Positions 16,828 through 26,288 are shown, counted from the first letter of the stretch. The stretch: 41,825 nucleotides of DNA from UBA3537 sp965657165 (GCA_965657165.1 CBFHNG010000008.1:1-41825); one strand, 5' to 3'. Made by a program: numbers and translations. Notes: a model not told the origin generated them from the letters alone.

Positions 16828-18246
16828 ATGAATCTTAAGCACGCTTTGAAAAAACCTGTTTTCAAAATCATTTCAGCTTCTGCTGAAGCGCTTGGAATAG
16901 AATCCTATGTAGTTGGCGGATATGTTCGAGATTTTTTATTAAATCGCAATGCTGGTCAAGATATAGATATTGTTGCTGTTGGTAGTGGTATTGAATTGGC
17001 AAAGGAAGTTGCAAAGCACTTGCCAAATCAACCAAAAGTTAGTGTTTTTAAAACTTATGGTACAGCCATGATTCGCTATGAGAACATAGAACTAGAATTT
17101 GTTGGAGCTCGAAAAGAATCATACACCAATAACAGTCGAAATCCTGAAGTAGAAAATGGTACTTTAGAAGATGATCAAAAGCGTAGAGATTTTACGATTA
17201 ATGCACTGGCCATTGGCTTAAATACTTTAAACTTTGGGACACTACTTGACCCATTCAACGGACTAAAAGATTTAGAAAACAAACGTATTATTACGCCGTT
17301 AGACCCAAATATCACATATAGTGATGACCCTTTACGGATGTTGCGTGCAATTCGATTTGCTACACAATTGGAATTTGAAATAGATCAAAAATCTTTAGAA
17401 GCTATTAAAGAAAATTTTCAAAGAATTGAGATCATTACCAAAGAACGCATTGTTGTAGAAATACACAAAATATTAGAAAGTCCAAAGCCATCTATTGGGT
17501 TTTTATTGCTGGAAAAAACAGGTCTTTTGGATGTTATTTTACCTGAAATCACAGCATTAAAAGGAATTGATGAAGTTGAAGGACAGCGACACAAAGACAA
17601 TTTTTATCACACCTTGGAAGTTGTAGACAACATCTCCAAACATACCAACAATGTATGGCTCAGATGGACCGCTCTATTGCATGACATAGGCAAAGCACCA
17701 ACAAAAAAGTTTAGCAAAAAAGTAGGATGGACATTTCATGGGCATGAACTAAAAGGGTCAAAAATGGTCTATCATTTATTTAAGCGATTAAAGATGCCGC
17801 TCAACGATAAAATGAAATATGTTCAAAAATTAGTTTTTATGAGCTCTCGACCTATTGCATTGGCAAGTAAGAATATCACTGATGCAGCAGTCAGACGATT
17901 GGTATTTGATGCAGGCGAGTATATTGAAGATTTAATGACACTTTGCGAAGCTGATATCACCACCAAAAACCCACGGAAGTTTAAAAAATATCATAACAAT
18001 TTCAAAATTGTTCGTGAAAAAATGGTGGAAGTTGAAGAACGCGATCGCATTAGAAACTTTCAACCACCTGTCACTGGCGAAGAAATTATGGATGCCTTTC
18101 AATTAAAACCCTGTCGCGAAATTGGAATTATAAAAGAATACATCAAAGAAGCTATCTTGGAAGGACATATCCCCAACGAACATCAAGCTGCATATGATTT
18201 GATGCTTAAAAAAGGAACTCAACTCGGATTAACTACTGCCTCATGA
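16828..18246 (+). CDS. cca: CCA-adding tRNA nucleotidyltransferase with HD domain
   Basis: The 472-residue enzyme adds or repairs the 3' CCA end of tRNAs. The class II polymerase head motif reads VVGGYVRDFLLNRNAGQDIDIVAVG (about residues 28-52), with catalytic aspartates in DIDIV. The RRDFTINALA motif and the RMLRAIRFATQL region follow. A C-terminal HD phosphohydrolase domain is marked by RWTALLHDIGKAPTKK. Length and order fit Bacteroidota CCA/poly(A) polymerase family enzymes. Its stop overlaps the ctaA start by four bases. Confidence 0.94.
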   Translation: MNLKHALKKPVFKIISASAEALGIESYVVGGYVRDFLLNRNAGQDIDIVAVGSGIELAKEVAKHLPNQPKVSVFKTYGTAMIRYENIELEFVGARKESYTNNSRNPEVENGTLEDDQKRRDFTINALAIGLNTLNFGTLLDPFNGLKDLENKRIITPLDPNITYSDDPLRMLRAIRFATQLEFEIDQKSLEAIKENFQRIEIITKERIVVEIHKILESPKPSIGFLLLEKTGLLDVILPEITALKGIDEVEGQRHKDNFYHTLEVVDNISKHTNNVWLRWTALLHDIGKAPTKKFSKKVGWTFHGHELKGSKMVYHLFKRLKMPLNDKMKYVQKLVFMSSRPIALASKNITDAAVRRLVFDAGEYIEDLMTLCEADITTKNPRKFKKYHNNFKIVREKMVEVEERDRIRNFQPPVTGEEIMDAFQLKPCREIGIIKEYIKEAILEGHIPNEHQAAYDLMLKKGTQLGLTTAS

Positions 18247-19280
18247 AAAATTTTAGAACTTTATCAAAAGTAGCACTTGTTCTCATCTATTTAGTCATCA
18301 TAGCTGGATCTGTTGTAAGAATGACAGGCTCTGGAATGGGTTGCCCCGATTGGCCAAAATGTTTTGGGTATTACATCCCTCCAACGCATGGATCTCAATT
18401 GCTTTTTAAACCCAATCACGAGTATAAAAAAGGCATGATGATTCTTTTGGATAGCGAACAATTTATGGTCGCCAAAGAAGATTTTACAACAACCAATACC
18501 TACGACGCCAAAAATTGGGAATTATATAGCACACATGACTATGCCATTTACAACCCTATTCACACTTGGACAGAGTATATCAATAGACTTATTGGTGCAT
18601 TTTCGGGGCTTCCAATTCTAATATTAGGAATTTGGTCGTTTTGGTTTTTCAAGAAAAATAAGTGGATCACAGTCATTGCTTTACTAACACTTTTTGGTAT
18701 GGGGTTTCAAGCATGGTTGGGAAAAACCGTTGTTGACTCAAATCTTGCGCCTTACAAAATTACCATTCACATGGTGATGGCATTACTTATCGTCGCTTTT
18801 ATTTTGTACTTGATATTTGCCACCAAAACAAGTTTTAAACTTCAAAAGTATCATTCATATTTTTATACTTTACTTATCATAGGAATCGTTTTAACATTGA
18901 TTCAAATTGTACTTGGGACTCAAGTTCGTCAGTTTGTAGACGAACAAACCAAGGAGATAGGTTACGAAAAATCGCTTTGGTTGGCACAACCAGAACTTGA
19001 TTTTTATATCCACCGCTCCACCTCTATTTTGGTACTTCTAACCAATGGGTATTTGTGGTTTATCAATAAAAAATTAAATTTAGGATACAATAAAATAAAT
19101 CTTGTTTTGGGGTGCATTCTACTGGAAGTTTTCACTGGAATTATGATGTATTATTTTGATTTTCCATTTCTAAGTCAACCCCTACACCTTGTGATTGCCT
19201 CCATTTTATTTGGAATACAAATGTATATTTTACTAGAAATTTTACACCAAAAAAATATGATTAACAAAGCCATTGCTTAA
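18243..19280 (+). CDS. ctaA: Heme A synthase (CtaA/Cox15)
   Basis: The 345-residue membrane protein converts heme O to heme A for aa3-type cytochrome oxidases. Family marks are RMTGSGMGCPDWPKCFG near residues 27-43 (with the two-cysteine segment), the conserved HTWTEYINRLIGA, and later histidine-containing helices (KITIHMVMALL; FYIHRSTSILV). There are about eight hydrophobic segments. A hydrophilic loop at about 45-105 is longer than in Bacillus CtaA, as in other Bacteroidota. It overlaps cca by ATGA. No heme A oxidase genes are in this window; the local oxidase is the cbb3 type. Confidence 0.94.
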   Translation: MKNFRTLSKVALVLIYLVIIAGSVVRMTGSGMGCPDWPKCFGYYIPPTHGSQLLFKPNHEYKKGMMILLDSEQFMVAKEDFTTTNTYDAKNWELYSTHDYAIYNPIHTWTEYINRLIGAFSGLPILILGIWSFWFFKKNKWITVIALLTLFGMGFQAWLGKTVVDSNLAPYKITIHMVMALLIVAFILYLIFATKTSFKLQKYHSYFYTLLIIGIVLTLIQIVLGTQVRQFVDEQTKEIGYEKSLWLAQPELDFYIHRSTSILVLLTNGYLWFINKKLNLGYNKINLVLGCILLEVFTGIMMYYFDFPFLSQPLHLVIASILFGIQMYILLEILHQKNMINKAIA

Positions 19281-19292
19281 TAATAAATAATT

Positions 19293-19799
19293 ATGATTTA
19301 CAGATTTAGAGCTATACTGGACCACGACAATAAGGAAGATATTTTTCGAGACATTGAAATTAGAAAAACAGATACCTTTGAAGATCTATTTAATGTGCTT
19401 ACACAATCTTTTGGATTTGATGGAAGCGAAATGGCCTCCTTTTATATTAGTGATAACGAATGGCATCAAGGTCAAGAAATTGCACTTTTTGACATGGGTG
19501 AAAACGATGACATCCAATTGATGAACGAAACTATAATTGAGGATATTGTTGATGAAGATCAGACCAAACTTATTTTTGTTTATGATTTTTTAAACATGTG
19601 GACATTTTTGGTGGAATTGGGTGAAATTGTAGAAGAAGCTCAAGGAACTGACTACCCAAATCTTATGTTTGTTTGTGGTCAAGTGCCTTCGGAGGCGCCA
19701 GAAAAACAATTTAAAGCCGAACAATCTTTCGAAGATGACAATGAAAACTACAGATTAGATGATTATGATGAACTCAATTTTGATGAGCATTGGAACTAA
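19293..19799 (+). CDS. pRiA4b ORF-3-like (IS1096 passenger TnpR-like) protein
   Basis: The 168-residue protein matches the plasmid pRiA4b ORF-3/IS1096 TnpR-like family: MIYRFRAILDHDNKEDIFRDIEI at the N-terminus, then LFNVLTQSFGFDGSEMASFYISDNEW. The C-terminus is highly acidic (DDNENYRLDDYDELNFDEHW). Despite the family name there is no transposase, inverted repeat or resolvase catalytic motif here. In Bacteroidota this is an ordinary single-copy chromosomal gene of unknown role. It is 12 bases downstream of ctaA. Confidence 0.8.
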   Translation: MIYRFRAILDHDNKEDIFRDIEIRKTDTFEDLFNVLTQSFGFDGSEMASFYISDNEWHQGQEIALFDMGENDDIQLMNETIIEDIVDEDQTKLIFVYDFLNMWTFLVELGEIVEEAQGTDYPNLMFVCGQVPSEAPEKQFKAEQSFEDDNENYRLDDYDELNFDEHWN

Positions 19800-19804
19800 T
19801 ATTC

Positions 19805-19831
19805 TGTAACGTTTTGTAACTTAACTCGTCT
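19805..19831 (+). promoter_or_regulatory. Candidate ECF-sigma promoter (GTAAC-N16-CGTCT) for the ABC/M1 cluster
   Basis: TGTAAC (19805-19810), 16 bases, then CGTCT (19827-19831). The CGTC begins 26 bases before the TTG start codon. The same layout (GTAAC, 15 bases, CGTCTT, 27 bases to a TTG start) precedes the ECF sigma gene at 39467. A second TGTAAC at 19815-19820 is spaced exactly ten bases from the first. No primary-sigma TAnnTTTG box is found in this gap, which supports use of an alternative sigma. Confidence 0.5.
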
Positions 19832-19852
19832 ATATTAATAAATCCTAATAAT

Positions 19853-20749
19853 TTGGAATCCATACTCAGCTTAGAACATATCACTAAAAAATTTGGCTAC
19901 CTTACTGCCGTAAACGACCTTTCTTTTAACATAGAAAAAGGTAGTATTTATGGTATTTTAGGACCAAATGGCAGTGGGAAATCAACCACTTTGGGAATAA
20001 TTTTAAACGTCGTTAATAGAACTTCAGGGAACTACAGTTGGTTTGGTGGCACAATGGATACACATCAGGCCTTAAAAAAAGTAGGTGCTATTATAGAGCG
20101 CCCAAACTTTTATCCCTACATGTCTGCTTATCAAAATCTAAAGTTGGTATGTAAAATCAAAGAGGTTTCTCTCTCTTCCATCGATAAAGTTTTAGAAACA
20201 GTTGGATTAATAGACCGAAAAGACAGTACTTTTAGTACTTTTTCATTGGGAATGAAACAGCGACTAGCTATTGCTTCAGCATTGCTTAATGACCCCGAAG
20301 TTCTAATATTGGATGAACCTACAAATGGTTTAGATCCGCAAGGAATTCATCAAATCAGAGAAATCATAAAAGAAATTGCTCAAAGAGGTACTACCATTCT
20401 TTTAGCTTCACACTTACTCGATGAAGTTGAAAAAGTATGCTCGCATGTTGTAGTCCTCAGAAAAGGAGTGAAATTATATGCTGGACGCGTTGATGAAATG
20501 ATTTCTAGTCATGGTTTTTTTGAAATGAAAAGTAAACAAGAAGACGAACTCCTAGAGCTTGTTGAAAACCACCCAAAAATAGCACATTACAAAAAAGATG
20601 GCGGGCTAATCACTGCATTTCTTTCAGAGAAGCTGGAAGCAGAAGAATTTGTTCAAATGCTTTTTAAGCACAACATCATTTTGACGCATTTTGTTAAACG
20701 AAAGGAAAGTTTGGAAGAACAATTCTTACAACTTACAGATAACGAATGA
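19853..20749 (+). CDS. ABC transporter ATP-binding protein
   Basis: The 298-residue ATPase subunit is of the ABC-2/BcrA type. Walker A is GPNGSGKST (37-45), the signature is FSLGMKQRLAIA, and Walker B with D-loop is VLILDEPTNGLDP, followed by the switch histidine in LLASHLLDEVE. The C-terminal 80 residues are the usual accessory domain ending ESLEEQFLQLTDNE. Translation starts at TTG 19853. It should energise export of a lipid, peptide or protein, but the expected ABC-2 permease is not next to it: the following gene, overlapping by ATGA, is an M1 peptidase. Confidence 0.92.
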   Translation: MESILSLEHITKKFGYLTAVNDLSFNIEKGSIYGILGPNGSGKSTTLGIILNVVNRTSGNYSWFGGTMDTHQALKKVGAIIERPNFYPYMSAYQNLKLVCKIKEVSLSSIDKVLETVGLIDRKDSTFSTFSLGMKQRLAIASALLNDPEVLILDEPTNGLDPQGIHQIREIIKEIAQRGTTILLASHLLDEVEKVCSHVVVLRKGVKLYAGRVDEMISSHGFFEMKSKQEDELLELVENHPKIAHYKKDGGLITAFLSEKLEAEEFVQMLFKHNIILTHFVKRKESLEEQFLQLTDNE

Positions 20750-22389
20750 TACGATTTCAGCTGATATGTTGCGTATTTCTCAATATACTTTGCAATTTGT
20801 ATGCGCAAAATAATTCTGAGCGTATAAAAAATTACACTCATCAAGATACACTTCGAGGGAGCATCACACCAGAGCGAAGTTGGTGGAATCTCACCTATTA
20901 TGACTTAGAAGTTAGTGTAAATCCAGAAACAAAAACAATCTTTGGCCACAATACTGTTCATTATGAAGTAATAGAAGAAAATAAAAGCCTACAAATTGAT
21001 TTACAACCTCCAATGTTGATTACAAAAGTGACGCAAAATGGAGAAGTTTTAGAAATTATAAATGATGGAAATGCTCATTTTATTCAACTCAAAGAATTGC
21101 AAAAACTAAACTCCAATCAAAGTATCACAGTACATTTTGAGGGCAAACCAAAAGAAGCCAAAAATGCACCATGGGACGGAGGGTTCTCATGGAAAAAAGA
21201 TAAAAATGGAACAGATTTTATTGCAACCTCTTGTCAAGGACTTGGGGCTAGTGTGTGGTGGCCCAACAAAGACCATATGTACGATGAAGTCGATAGTATG
21301 CAAATTAAAGTTGCTGTTCCAAAGCATCTCACCGCCGTTGCCAATGGACGACTAAAAAATATTACTAAATCACAAAATACTGCTACTTACACATGGTTTG
21401 TTTCAAACCCAATAAATAACTATGGTGTTAATATCAATATTGGAGATTATGCTCATTTTTCTGAGATTTTTCAAGGCGAAAAAGGTGATTTAGATATGGA
21501 CTATTATGTATTAAAACATCATTTAGAAAAAGCAAAAACACAATTTTTGGATGCTCCAAAAATGATGAAAGCCTTTGAACATTGGTTTGGCCCCTATCCT
21601 TTTTATGAAGATAGTTTTAAGTTGGTTGAAGTCCCCTATTTGGGCATGGAGCATCAAAGTTCGGTGGCCTATGGCAATCAATTTAAAAAAGGATATTTAG
21701 GGCGTGATTTATCAGGGACTGGCTGGGGGTTGAAATTTGATTTTATTATTATTCACGAATCTGGCCACGAATGGTTTGCCAACAATATTACCAATGTTGA
21801 TATTGCAGACATGTGGATTCATGAAGGATTTACAGCTTATTCTGAAAACTTATTTTTAGATTATTATTATGGAAAAAAAGCTTCCGCGGAATATGTTATT
21901 GGTACACGAAAAAGAATCCGAAATGATCGTCCTATTATAGGGGATTATAATGTAAATTCGGAAGGTTCGTCAGATATGTACTACAAAGGCGCAAATATGA
22001 TTCATATGTTGCGACAACTGACAAAAGATGATGAAAAATGGCGAGGTATTCTTAGAAAATTGAATGCAAACTTTTACCATCAAACTGTTACAACACAACA
22101 AATAGAAACATTTTTGTCTAAAGAAATAGGACTTAAATTAAATCCGTTTTTTAATCAGTATTTACGTGATACTCGAATCCCTGTTTTAGAATATTCTATA
22201 GAAAATAATGTAATGTTCTATCGTTGGAATAATGTCGTTGATGGATTTGATATGCCTGTGGAAATCGAATCAAATAACGAGATACAATGGCTCTACCCTA
22301 CTGAAACTTGGCAAACTACAATTGTAAAATCTCCAAAAATTACAATTGATGAAGACTATTACATTTCAATAAAAAATTTGAATCAATAA
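20746..22389 (+). CDS. M1-family metallopeptidase (secreted)
   Basis: The 547-residue gluzincin aminopeptidase has a signal peptide (hydrophobic 3-20, likely cut after YAQ). Zinc ligands are H337 and H341 in HESGHEW and E360 in WIHEGFTAY, with the exact 18-residue spacing, and E338 as catalytic base. The substrate-recognition GxMEN motif appears as GMEHQ, a common variant in this subgroup. It lacks the long C-terminal helical domain of PepN, as do other short Bacteroidota members. It probably acts in the periplasm or outside on peptides. Its start overlaps the ABC ATPase stop, and it lies three bases before the BNR gene. Confidence 0.92.
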   Translation: MIRFQLICCVFLNILCNLYAQNNSERIKNYTHQDTLRGSITPERSWWNLTYYDLEVSVNPETKTIFGHNTVHYEVIEENKSLQIDLQPPMLITKVTQNGEVLEIINDGNAHFIQLKELQKLNSNQSITVHFEGKPKEAKNAPWDGGFSWKKDKNGTDFIATSCQGLGASVWWPNKDHMYDEVDSMQIKVAVPKHLTAVANGRLKNITKSQNTATYTWFVSNPINNYGVNINIGDYAHFSEIFQGEKGDLDMDYYVLKHHLEKAKTQFLDAPKMMKAFEHWFGPYPFYEDSFKLVEVPYLGMEHQSSVAYGNQFKKGYLGRDLSGTGWGLKFDFIIIHESGHEWFANNITNVDIADMWIHEGFTAYSENLFLDYYYGKKASAEYVIGTRKRIRNDRPIIGDYNVNSEGSSDMYYKGANMIHMLRQLTKDDEKWRGILRKLNANFYHQTVTTQQIETFLSKEIGLKLNPFFNQYLRDTRIPVLEYSIENNVMFYRWNNVVDGFDMPVEIESNNEIQWLYPTETWQTTIVKSPKITIDEDYYISIKNLNQ

Positions 22390-22392
22390 ACT

Positions 22393-25300
22393 ATGAAAAC
22401 TGCACTAAAATTACTTTTCGTTTTGATATCGATAATTGGATATTCTCAAGAATTTTCCATGGATTTAGTCAAAAATATGACACCGCGCAACATTGGTCCA
22501 GGTGGAATGTCGGGGCGCGTAACCGCTATTGATGTTGTTATTTCTAACCCTGATATCATTTATGCAGGTACAGCTTCGGGTGGTTTATGGAAATCTGCAT
22601 CAGGCGGAATAACATGGGAACCAATTTTTGATAATGAAGTAACCGCCTCAATTGGCGCTGTAGCCATACAACAGTCCAACCCCGATGTGATATGGGTAGG
22701 AACCGGAGAAGGAAACCCAAGAAATAGTCTCAATGGAGGTTATGGAATTTACAAAAGTTTAGACGGAGGAAAAACTTGGAGTTCTATGGGACTCGAACAA
22801 ACACGACATATTCATCGTGTAATTATTGACCCCACAAATCCAAATATAGTTTATGTTGGTGCAATTGGATCGCCATGGGGTACACACAAAGAACGTGGAG
22901 TATATAAAACTACTGACGGTGGGTATACTTGGAATAAAGTTTTATATGCTAATACCAAAACAGGAGTCGCTGATTTAGTGATGGATCCTAAAAACCCTAA
23001 TAAACTCATTGCAGCACTTTGGGAACACAAAAGAGACCCTTGGTTTTTTAATTCTGGTGGTGAAGGTTCAGGAATACACATTACTTATGATGGTGGAAAA
23101 AACTGGAAAAAAATTACTTCAGATGATGGATTACCAGATGGAGATTTAGGGAGAATTGGCCTAGCAATCGCACCCAACAAAACCAATATTGTTTATGCTT
23201 TGGTAGAAGCCAAAAAAAATGGATTATACAAAAGTATAGACGGAGGTTTAAAATGGGAAAAAGTTAACGAAAACATGAACGAAATTGGTAATCGTCCATT
23301 TTATTATGCAGATCTGTATGTTGATCCTCAAAATGAAAATCGATTGTATTCCATATTTACATATGTGAACGTGAGTGAAGATGGTGGAAAAAGCTTTGAT
23401 CAACTGATGCCCGCCTATGGTGTTTCAAATGGTATTCACCCCGATCATCATGCGTGGTGGATTCATCCCGAAAATGGAAATTTTATGATTGATGGAAACG
23501 ATGGTGGTTTAAATATTACAAAAGATGGAGGAACTTCTTGGCGTTTTATTGGAAACTTACCTGTTGCACAATTTTATCATATTAGCGTAGACAATGAAAT
23601 TCCTTATAATGTTTATGGGGGTATGCAAGACAACGGCTCTTGGCGTGGGCCATCTTATGTGTGGCGCGACCAAGGAATTCGAAATTCATATTGGCAAGAA
23701 ATTAGTTTTGGTGATGGCTTTGATGTGGTTCCAGATCGCGATGATTCACGTTTTGGATGGTCCATGAGTCAACAAGGCTATGTGAGTCGATATGACTGGA
23801 AAACAGGTAATAACTACACTGTTCGACCAACACATCCAAATCCTGAAATAGCATTGCGTTTCAATTGGAATGCTGCCATTAATATTGACCCAAATGACAA
23901 TAGCACCTTGTATTTTGGAAGTCAATTTGTACATAAATCAACTGATAAGGGCGAAACATGGAACATCATTTCTCCAGATTTAACAACAAATGATCCCGAA
24001 AAACTAAAACAACATGAAAGCGGAGGGCTTACTATGGATGCCACAGGAGCTGAAAATCATTGTACAATTTTAGTCATTGAGCCCTCTGAAGTTGAGCAAA
24101 ATATGCTCTGGGTAGGAACCGATGACGGAAGAGTACATTTTACTACCAATGGGGGTAATGACTGGAATGAGGTCACCAAAAATATAAAAGGACTTCCAAA
24201 AGGCAGTTGGATTACTCAAATAAAGGCCTCTAAAAACAATAAAGGAGAGGCACTACTTGTAGCAAATGACTACAGGAGATTTAATTATACTCCATACGCC
24301 TACAGAACTACCAATTATGGAAAAACATGGAAACGAATTGTCGATGAAAATGACACAGAAAGTTATACGCTTTGTATTGTAGAAGATGTCATTGAACCCC
24401 ATTTGATGTTTTTGGGTACAGATGATGGCCTTTATATTTCTATTGACGCAGGAACAGAATGGACCAAATGGACTAATGGTTTTCCTACAGTTTCAGTAAA
24501 AGACTTGGTNNNNNNNNNNNNNNNNNNNNNNNNNNNNNNNNNNNNNNNNNNNNNNNNNNNNNNNNNNNNNNNNNNNNNNNNNNNNNNNNNNNNNNNNNNN
24601 NNNNNNNNACGATTTGCATATCATTTTAATCCAAAAAGCGAAAAAGATACTATAGCGCAGTGGGATACATTAAAACTTCAAATTTTTGATGGAGAACGTT
24701 TAATTAGAACACTAAAACAAAAAACACCTGAAGACAATGGTGTTCACTATTGGAGTTGGTACATGGATGAAAAAGGTGTTCAAAGGCCTTCAAAATCTGT
24801 TAGAAAATCAAAAAGAGAACCATCGGGAGTAAGAGTTCTTCCTGGGATTTACAAAGCGGTTATGAATTATGGAAACTTGAGTACAGAAACAACAATTGAA
24901 GTCAAAAATGATCCAAGACTAGAAATAAATATTGAAGCTCAAAAAGCTGTTTATAAAGCCTCTAAACAATTGGAGACCTACCAAAGTGCTGCTGCAAAAG
25001 CAACAAAACACCTCGCTGAAAGCAAGGAAATTGCTGAGAATTATTTAAAAGCTTTAAAAGAAAAAGACAAAGACACTTACAGCGATAGTATTGAACAAAC
25101 AGAGTCAATCATTGAAACCATAGAAGATAAATTTGCATTATTCTTTGGAAAAGTGGATGAGCGTCAAGGCATCACCTCCGATCCAAATGTTTCGGTTTTG
25201 GAGCGTCTTGGAACAGCTAGCTATTATGTTAGTACACGTCAAAACGGATTAACCTCAACAGAAGAAACTCTTATTAAAAATGCAAAAAATGATTTGACAA

Positions 25301-25419
25301 ATGCTCTGGAGCAGGTAAATTCATTTTTTGAGAATGACTGGAAAGATTATCGATCTAAAATAGAAACTATTGACCTTAACCCTTTTAAAAATATTGAAAC
25401 AATTCACATTAAAAACTAA
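22393..25419 (+). CDS. Secreted BNR/sortilin-like beta-propeller protein (interrupted by an assembly gap)
   Basis: The protein has a signal peptide (residues 1-18, ending GYS-QE) and a long array of BNR/VPS10-type blades with repeated GG-TW or DGG-W turns: SGGITWEP, DGGKTWSS, DGGYTWNK, DGGKNWKK, DGGLKWEK, GGTSWRF, KGETWN and GGNDWNE. The C-terminal 250 residues hold a beta domain (LKLQIFDGERLIRTL) and helices. This is the large flavobacterial family annotated as sortilin or glycosyl hydrolase. No glycosidase active site is evident to me, and a role in secreted protein or peptide handling is equally possible. A run of N at 24510-24608 sits inside. The nominal length is 1008 codons, slightly short for the family, so the true gap may be larger. 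Confidence 0.85.
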   Translation: MKTALKLLFVLISIIGYSQEFSMDLVKNMTPRNIGPGGMSGRVTAIDVVISNPDIIYAGTASGGLWKSASGGITWEPIFDNEVTASIGAVAIQQSNPDVIWVGTGEGNPRNSLNGGYGIYKSLDGGKTWSSMGLEQTRHIHRVIIDPTNPNIVYVGAIGSPWGTHKERGVYKTTDGGYTWNKVLYANTKTGVADLVMDPKNPNKLIAALWEHKRDPWFFNSGGEGSGIHITYDGGKNWKKITSDDGLPDGDLGRIGLAIAPNKTNIVYALVEAKKNGLYKSIDGGLKWEKVNENMNEIGNRPFYYADLYVDPQNENRLYSIFTYVNVSEDGGKSFDQLMPAYGVSNGIHPDHHAWWIHPENGNFMIDGNDGGLNITKDGGTSWRFIGNLPVAQFYHISVDNEIPYNVYGGMQDNGSWRGPSYVWRDQGIRNSYWQEISFGDGFDVVPDRDDSRFGWSMSQQGYVSRYDWKTGNNYTVRPTHPNPEIALRFNWNAAINIDPNDNSTLYFGSQFVHKSTDKGETWNIISPDLTTNDPEKLKQHESGGLTMDATGAENHCTILVIEPSEVEQNMLWVGTDDGRVHFTTNGGNDWNEVTKNIKGLPKGSWITQIKASKNNKGEALLVANDYRRFNYTPYAYRTTNYGKTWKRIVDENDTESYTLCIVEDVIEPHLMFLGTDDGLYISIDAGTEWTKWTNGFPTVSVKDLXXXXXXXXXXXXXXXXXXXXXXXXXXXXXXXXXXRFAYHFNPKSEKDTIAQWDTLKLQIFDGERLIRTLKQKTPEDNGVHYWSWYMDEKGVQRPSKSVRKSKREPSGVRVLPGIYKAVMNYGNLSTETTIEVKNDPRLEINIEAQKAVYKASKQLETYQSAAAKATKHLAESKEIAENYLKALKEKDKDTYSDSIEQTESIIETIEDKFALFFGKVDERQGITSDPNVSVLERLGTASYYVSTRQNGLTSTEETLIKNAKNDLTNALEQVNSFFENDWKDYRSKIETIDLNPFKNIETIHIKN
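24510..24608. other. Assembly gap of 99 N inside the BNR protein gene
   Basis: Ninety-nine undetermined bases separate the last propeller blade from the C-terminal beta domain. The flanking frames agree (99 is 33 codons), but the length is probably an estimate. Confidence 0.99.
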
Positions 25420-25463
25420 TTTTTGGTGTGATTATTGAATAATAATAAATAAAAAAACAACTT

Positions 25464-26219
25464 ATGAAATTAAAACTTAATCTATTACTTATTTTAATTA
25501 GTGCCCTAACTCTATCAAATTTAAATGCGCAAAACGAGCTTCTGGACAGCTTAACCAAAGCGAATATGGAAGACTTAGACCCTTCAACTGAAATTATGAT
25601 TGATGGTGTTAGCATTCCTGTTTACTCAATCGATGGGAAACAATTGTCCCAAGAAGAAATGATGCAAGAATTTATGAAAGGTGATGTTGCACCAGATTTT
25701 TATGTGGATAACAATAAAGACATAAAAGCAATTGTGTTAAGAACCGCTACAGAAGAAGAACTAAATATGATGATGGCTGCAACCAATCAAACAGACAGTA
25801 TTGATATTGGAGCAACTGCACAGCCATTTACAGCAACAGATTTGGAAGGAAATACATTTACATTAGACGAACTCAAAGGAAAAGTTGTTGTAATCAACTT
25901 TTGGTTTGTGGCATGTAAACCTTGTGTAGAGGAAATTCCAGAACTCAACGAATTGGTTGAAAAGTACGAAGAAAAAGACGTTGTATTTTTAGGTTTTGCT
26001 TTGGATAATGAAAAAAGACTAAATAGTTTTTTAGAAAAAACACCGTTTAAGTATCATATTTTCCCAGAAAGTAAAGAACTTATAGATAGTTATGGTGTAA
26101 ATTCCTACCCTACACATATTGTCATAGATCAATCATCAGCTGTTGTCTTTAAAACATCTGGCTTGAGTGCGATGACCATTAAATCCATTGATAAGACCAT
26201 AAAGAGTTTGATTGAATAA
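25464..26219 (+). CDS. TlpA-family thiol-disulfide reductase (secreted)
   Basis: The 251-residue protein has a signal peptide (hydrophobic 6-20, likely cut at LNA-QN). A roughly 90-residue N-terminal domain of unknown role follows, then an AhpC/TSA-Redoxin type thioredoxin domain from about 110. The active site is WFVACKPCVEEIPEL (CxxC as CKPC), and the cis-proline is in NSYPTHIVID. Such proteins reduce disulfides in the periplasm, often during cytochrome c maturation. It ends 37 bases from the convergent Crp/Fnr gene, near the cytochrome-rich cbb3 locus, but is transcribed with the BNR gene 44 bases upstream. Confidence 0.9.
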   Translation: MKLKLNLLLILISALTLSNLNAQNELLDSLTKANMEDLDPSTEIMIDGVSIPVYSIDGKQLSQEEMMQEFMKGDVAPDFYVDNNKDIKAIVLRTATEEELNMMMAATNQTDSIDIGATAQPFTATDLEGNTFTLDELKGKVVVINFWFVACKPCVEEIPELNELVEKYEEKDVVFLGFALDNEKRLNSFLEKTPFKYHIFPESKELIDSYGVNSYPTHIVIDQSSAVVFKTSGLSAMTIKSIDKTIKSLIE

Positions 26220-26240
26220 CAACTCTTTTTACCTAAGTTC

Positions 26241-26288
26241 TAAAACCACATCTGCTCTAGAGTAATTGCTTTAGTTTTTGTGGTTTTA
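26241..26288. terminator. Inverted repeat at the end of tlpA and fnr-like genes
   Basis: TAAAACCACA (26241-26250) and TGTGGTTTTA (26279-26288) are perfect 10-base inverted repeats with a 28-base loop, lying between two convergent genes and reaching into the end of the regulator gene. No clean T-run follows on either strand. It may be a bidirectional terminator or an mRNA 3' stabilising hairpin. Confidence 0.35.

Noticed and set aside
19293..19799. Possible mobile element because of the IS1096 TnpR-like family name
   Set aside because: No transposase, terminal repeats or target duplication nearby; the gene is tightly placed after ctaA.
25433..25445. ATTATTGAATAAT inverted repeat before tlpA
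   Set aside because: Short and AT-only; expected by chance in this composition, with no matching copies elsewhere.
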